Of a stretch of DNA of 64,000 nt, positions 60,661-64,000 are shown in pieces. Position 1 is the stretch's first letter, and each line of letters begins with the position of its first letter. This DNA comes from Rhytidiadelphus loreus (Eukaryota > Streptophyta > Bryopsida > Hypnales > Hylocomiaceae), in the NCBI GenBank assembly GCA_947034895.1, contig OX344762.1, positions 15,009,501 through 15,073,500 of the forward strand, in the 5' to 3' direction. Under the pieces are notes generated by a model, which worked only from the letters and a program-made list of their open reading frames with translations, was not told the origin of the DNA and did not search any database. The translations under genes and the position numbers were made by a program.

Positions 60661-62412
60661 TGGCTATCTTTTGTATTATGATTTGTTACAAGGTGTGAAG
60701 TGAACGTGGAATACGCGAATGCCTATAGGGAATTTAATATTGGCCGCTTCTTAGGCTTATGATTGTGGCTTAAAAGCAAGGAAAACAAAGGGGAGAGTTA
60801 TTAGTCTCTGTAGGAGACCTAGTTACTCTCAACTGACCCTGTTTACGAACTTTGCAAATTTATGGTCGACCTTCAAGATTCACTGAGCCCTAAAAATCTA
60901 TGATGAGGTAATGAAACTGCTTTGTGAGCCGTACTTTGCTCTTCTCATTCCCTACAGGACCTCAAGTTTTCTTAGCATTTTTGTATCGATCATATGTAGA
61001 CTTTTTGTTGTCCGATTTTGACCAATTGATGCAATTCTCTTCACGGATACAAAGGTTTAGCATCATCTAGGATATAAATTTTACACAACAAAATCTGTTG
61101 AATTGGTCATTTAGAAAACTATGAACCATTGCCCGTTTAGGAAGCTTCGGGTTTAAAATGTTACCGTATTCTTTGGCATTGGTCCTCAATAGACACCCTT
61201 CTTAATTGACAGTTGAATTTGAACTCCTTGTAGGGCGTGCTGACCCTTTGTAAGAACTCCTTTGTAAAAACTCCTTGTAAAAACTTTCTGAATTGCTCAA
61301 ATTGTTCTTCTTTGAAGCGCAGACACAAGAGGTGTGGATCACAGAGTTTGTTTGTAGGACTTGTTTTTGTTGATCATAGAAAATGAGTTGGATTGTGTTG
61401 TGGTAGTGAAAACTTATTCTGAAATCTGATCCTCACATGATTCCACAGAAGATAAACTGTCTGAGCTTTAGTACACGATTACATTCCACCCCAATAATTG
61501 TTTCTTTCTTCAATTTTGAGAGCATATTACTGCTGCTACGAAATCAGAAAATTGTCAGCAAAGGGGTATGATTGCTTGCACTACGTTACTCGAGCTTCCC
61601 TCGATAAAGACGCTAGTTCAAGTCTTTCATTGTTCGGAAATGTTTGCTGACTGGGAAGAATATGCCTTTGCACACTAGCCTCGATAGGGAACACAAGCAA
61701 AAAAAATCCGGGCTCCAAAAGCTGCTTCCTCGAGCCTGAAATAGTGCTCTGTACACAAAGCGGTCTCAGAATACGGCCCAAAAGGCGCCTGTATTCTGAG
61801 GCCAACCTCGTAAAGGGGTTAGTAGGATAGATTGCATTGGTGAAATAAACAACCAATCCATCCTCTAAACAACCTCTAACCAACTCACCGGTCTTTTAGC
61901 CTCACGTAGGTTAGCCTCACGTAGAAATGCTTTGAATCTCCAATTCCGAAAATAATGCCAATGAGCAGAGAACCCTGTAATTTTTCAGCTCTAGGAAACC
62001 TGGAAAAGCTGGAGTTCCATCTGGAAGAGTTGCACAGAACATAACCGCAACGATAACGAACCCCCAAAATATTAAAAAACTCTCATATAAAGATGTCAAG
62101 ATGGGATAATTCGGGGGTGCCACGGTTCAAGACTTCATCAATAAGATTCCATTGTTTTCCAATCCTGCCCTGCACAATTCTGAGTCCCAGAATCCCTCCT
62201 CCAAATACTGTACAAGGCCTCTCGTAGGAACACGAAATTGCATTGCCCAAATCACGTCCTCTCTCAGAGCACACTCTGACAATCCTTAATGTACACATTA
62301 CCCTCACCTGCTTTCAATTGGTGGCATGTTTGGAGAGGTAAAACCTAAACCCTTAAAAACCATGAGTGGCACCACTCTGGTTACCACAGGAGTCTGCGTT
62401 TGAGGATCGATT
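60661..62412. other. Intergenic and 3' flank of VPS22
   Basis: No gene is supported. Minus-strand ORFs at 61581-62307 are probably 3' flank; none has a motif. No terminator or RNA gene can be called. Confidence 0.4.
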
Positions 62413-63445
62413 CTACAGGTTCCCATCCAATTCCACTTCCGAGTAGACAGCACCAGAGGGCCCAACACAAGGGAATCAATAGCGGTGCTTACCATTGGGA
62501 TCCCCATCATCCACCATAGCCAAGCCTTCTTTGAGAAGGTTTTCCAAAGCATCCACAACACGTCCGCTTCTCCAAGAAAGCTCGCTCTCCACCTCCTCCA
62601 TGCTCACATTACCACGCGGTTGCGCGATCTCCAGAATCAGGTTGTGGTCTCTGTTCAGTTCCATGGGCACGGAGTGCACCAGCTTCCGACGTCCCACGCT
62701 AAACACTTCGTACCCGTCGCCCAGCTTCTTCAACTTCCCGATCGCACGCAAGCAATCGTCCTCCGTAATCGACACGACCCGACGTCTTTTGGCAAGCAAG
62801 CCACGAAGCTCCTCAAGGTCGAGGAGGCCACCGTTTTGAGGCCTGGAAGACAACAAAATGCATCCAAAAGCACTCAGCAACAATCGACCCAAGATAAGGT
62901 TGAGAACACTGAAACGGTATGCCGTCCCTTAAACTACCACTTCAAGTGATCCTACAACTCACAACTTTAAATTGCATACGAAGTTGATACAAAGTGATAA
63001 AACTTCTCCACAACCTCCATGCATCTCCCCCCCAAAGTCAATCCTAAATATGCCACAATTATCGTCTACTACAATTGAGGCGATCCAATCCCGATGAGAG
63101 ATGGAACACGTACCTGGTATAGAGACAGATATCGACAATCTGGACTCCCAGTTCGTAGTAGAAGTCACCGATTCCTAAAAGCTCAACCCAGAATCCTTTG
63201 TTGGAGGCCAGAGGATCGACGCCGCACTTGGCGCACATGGTATGGAACTGCGCACGGAACGCCGGGTTCTTCGTGATGTCATTCTTGTGCTTGGATGCGA
63301 ATTCTTCGAGCTGGTGCCGGAAGGTCTCCAACTGCTCCTTCATCAGGTCTAGCCGCAACTTGGCGACATTGTCCCCCAGCGATCGGTACTAATCGCGCAC
63401 GGCAGCTGCCCCTTGCAACCCCGAAATCCCCGGTCTCCTCTTCAT
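62413..63445 (-). pseudogene. VPS22: VPS22/SNF8 (ESCRT-II subunit) gene with two in-frame stops
   Basis: The EAP30-family subunit of ESCRT-II sorts ubiquitinated membrane proteins at endosomes. Exon 63445-63114 and exon 62842-62413 join in phase 2. The first encodes M-K-R-R-P-G-I-S-G-L, then after an in-frame TAG (63391-63389, codon 19, where relatives have Gln) [22 protein letters not shown] and [15 protein letters not shown]. The second has G-G-L-L-D-L-E-E-L, E-D-D-C-L-R-A-I and L-L-K-E-G-L-A-M-V-D-D-G. It then hits TGA at 62478-62476, where relatives have Trp before F-P-C-V, and runs to TAG at 62415-62413. Without the stops it spans 253 codons, the family's length. It may be a recent pseudogene, or be translated from the ATG at codon 35. 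Confidence 0.85.
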
Positions 63446-63808
63446 GATGCAATTCCTTTCTTTTCTTTCAATTGCAATTCTGAAACCCTAGAACAATTTC
63501 GCCGTGGACGATCCAGTTCTACAGGAGCCTTGAAATATGGCTCCTACCATACGGGGTCCTACCATATGCACTACCGATATGCACAATTTTGCCGAAGTTG
63601 GAGAACGGAGTCAGCTCAGGAGACACTACCTCCTGAAATATATCATTCTCTCCGTGAAACAAGCAATGGGTGTTCCCTGAGCAGGACTCTACCCCAATTG
63701 TGAGACACTACCAGACAAAATGAAATCCCAATTCAATTATCAAACCCTAATCAGGTGAAGACCAAGATGCAGCTGTTGTGAAGCAGACACTGCAGGGTAT
63801 GGTAGGGA
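63446..63808. other. Spacer between VPS22 and the small cysteine-rich gene
   Basis: Upstream region of the minus-strand VPS22 gene. A plus-strand ORF at 63413-63703 overlaps VPS22 antisense and has no motif. A short repeat CTCCTACCATA/GTCCTACCATA occurs at about 63540-63565. Confidence 0.35.
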
Positions 63809-63964
63809 CTACTGTGCCCGCCGCGACGAAGAAGAAGATGATTTTAATGACGACGCAGAGCAAGCAGTTTGGAAGGTTGTGAAATGCTCCTTGCACTTCT
63901 CCCCGTCGCCCTCATGCTCCTCCAAACACTTCTTCAACGCCGCAACATCGCATGGAGTCATCAT
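63809..63964 (-). CDS. Small cysteine-rich (CHCH-like) protein, 51 residues
   Basis: Minus-strand ORF from ATG 63964 to TAG 63811-63809. It starts M-M-T-P-C-D-V-A-A-L-K-K-C-L-E-E-H and has four Cys at residues 5, 13, 24 and 35, the last two intervals being C-x10-C. It is then Ser-rich with a basic end. Evenly spaced Cys in short amphipathic helices recall twin-Cys coiled-coil-helix (CHCH) proteins imported to the mitochondrial intermembrane space. The spacing is not the canonical CX9C, so this is a resemblance only. It lies at the window edge, so neither a 5' extension nor additional exons can be excluded. Confidence 0.5.
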   Translation of the reverse strand: MMTPCDVAALKKCLEEHEGDGEKCKEHFTTFQTACSASSLKSSSSSSRRAQ

Positions 63965-64000
63965 CGCTGCTACAATGCGTAATCTGTACTCTCTATACTC

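Noticed and set aside
62470..62492. AATG|GTAAGC near the VPS22 end as a splice donor removing the TGA
   Set aside because: The bases after it continue the family sequence (K-H-R-Y, then F-P-C-V after the TGA), and no in-phase downstream exon with family sequence was found.
63389..63391. The TAG in VPS22 read as the AG of an intron acceptor (GATTAG|TACC)
   Set aside because: The sequence upstream still encodes the conserved VPS22 N-terminus in frame, so an intron boundary here would have to skip a conserved coding start. A true nonsense codon is simpler.
63413..63703. Plus-strand 96-codon ORF over the VPS22 start
   Set aside because: Antisense to the conserved VPS22 exon and without motif.

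Overview
This is nuclear DNA of a land plant. The genes are split by GT-AG introns and encode plant-type products: plant-class P450s, a cytosolic pyruvate kinase, a PPR-SMR organelle protein, a pPLA-type patatin lipase, eIF2-alpha and ESCRT-II VPS22. They sit in AT-rich DNA crowded with small DNA transposons. The P450s and the overall style suggest a bryophyte (moss or liverwort), but I cannot fix the lineage from sequence alone.

Layout. 1-11.5 kb: two tandem cytochrome P450 genes (+), each with four exons and identical intron phases, separated by about 5 kb that holds a nested inverted-repeat block. 13.2-15.6 kb: cytosolic pyruvate kinase (+). 17.0-20.7 kb: a six-exon PPR-SMR gene (-). 21-24 kb: a microsatellite and nested TTAA-bounded elements. 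25.2-30.5 kb: a nine-exon patatin-like phospholipase (-) with an unusual C-terminal tail of about 330 residues. 30.6-40.3 kb: gene-poor, with several short terminal-inverted-repeat elements. 40.4-43.0 kb: eIF2-alpha (+), eight exons. 47.8-48.3 kb: the last two exons of an unrecognised gene (-), with a decayed inverted copy at 49.2-49.5 kb. 50.1-60.7 kb: an old Ty1/copia pol remnant split by a 9.85-kb Mutator-like element (50470-60320). 62.4-63.4 kb: a VPS22 gene (-) carrying two in-frame stops. 63.8-64.0 kb: a small cysteine-rich ORF (-).

The most interesting structure is the 9.85-kb element. It has matching terminal inverted repeats and a 9-bp target duplication (GGACTTGAG) lying inside the copia reading frame. 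It holds a broken SWIM zinc-finger gene and a decayed multi-exon gene with a D-x-N-H-R motif. One intron of that gene carries a ten-unit tandem array with a CCTCGTCAACGAGG core, itself interrupted by two further transposons. Subtracting those two insertions restores the array spacing exactly, so the order of insertion can be read.

The host genes are mostly unrelated housekeeping or specialised-metabolism loci. Apart from the P450 pair there is no sign of functional clustering. Coding calls rest on reading frames, splice sites whose phases add up, and recognised motifs; no database search was possible.
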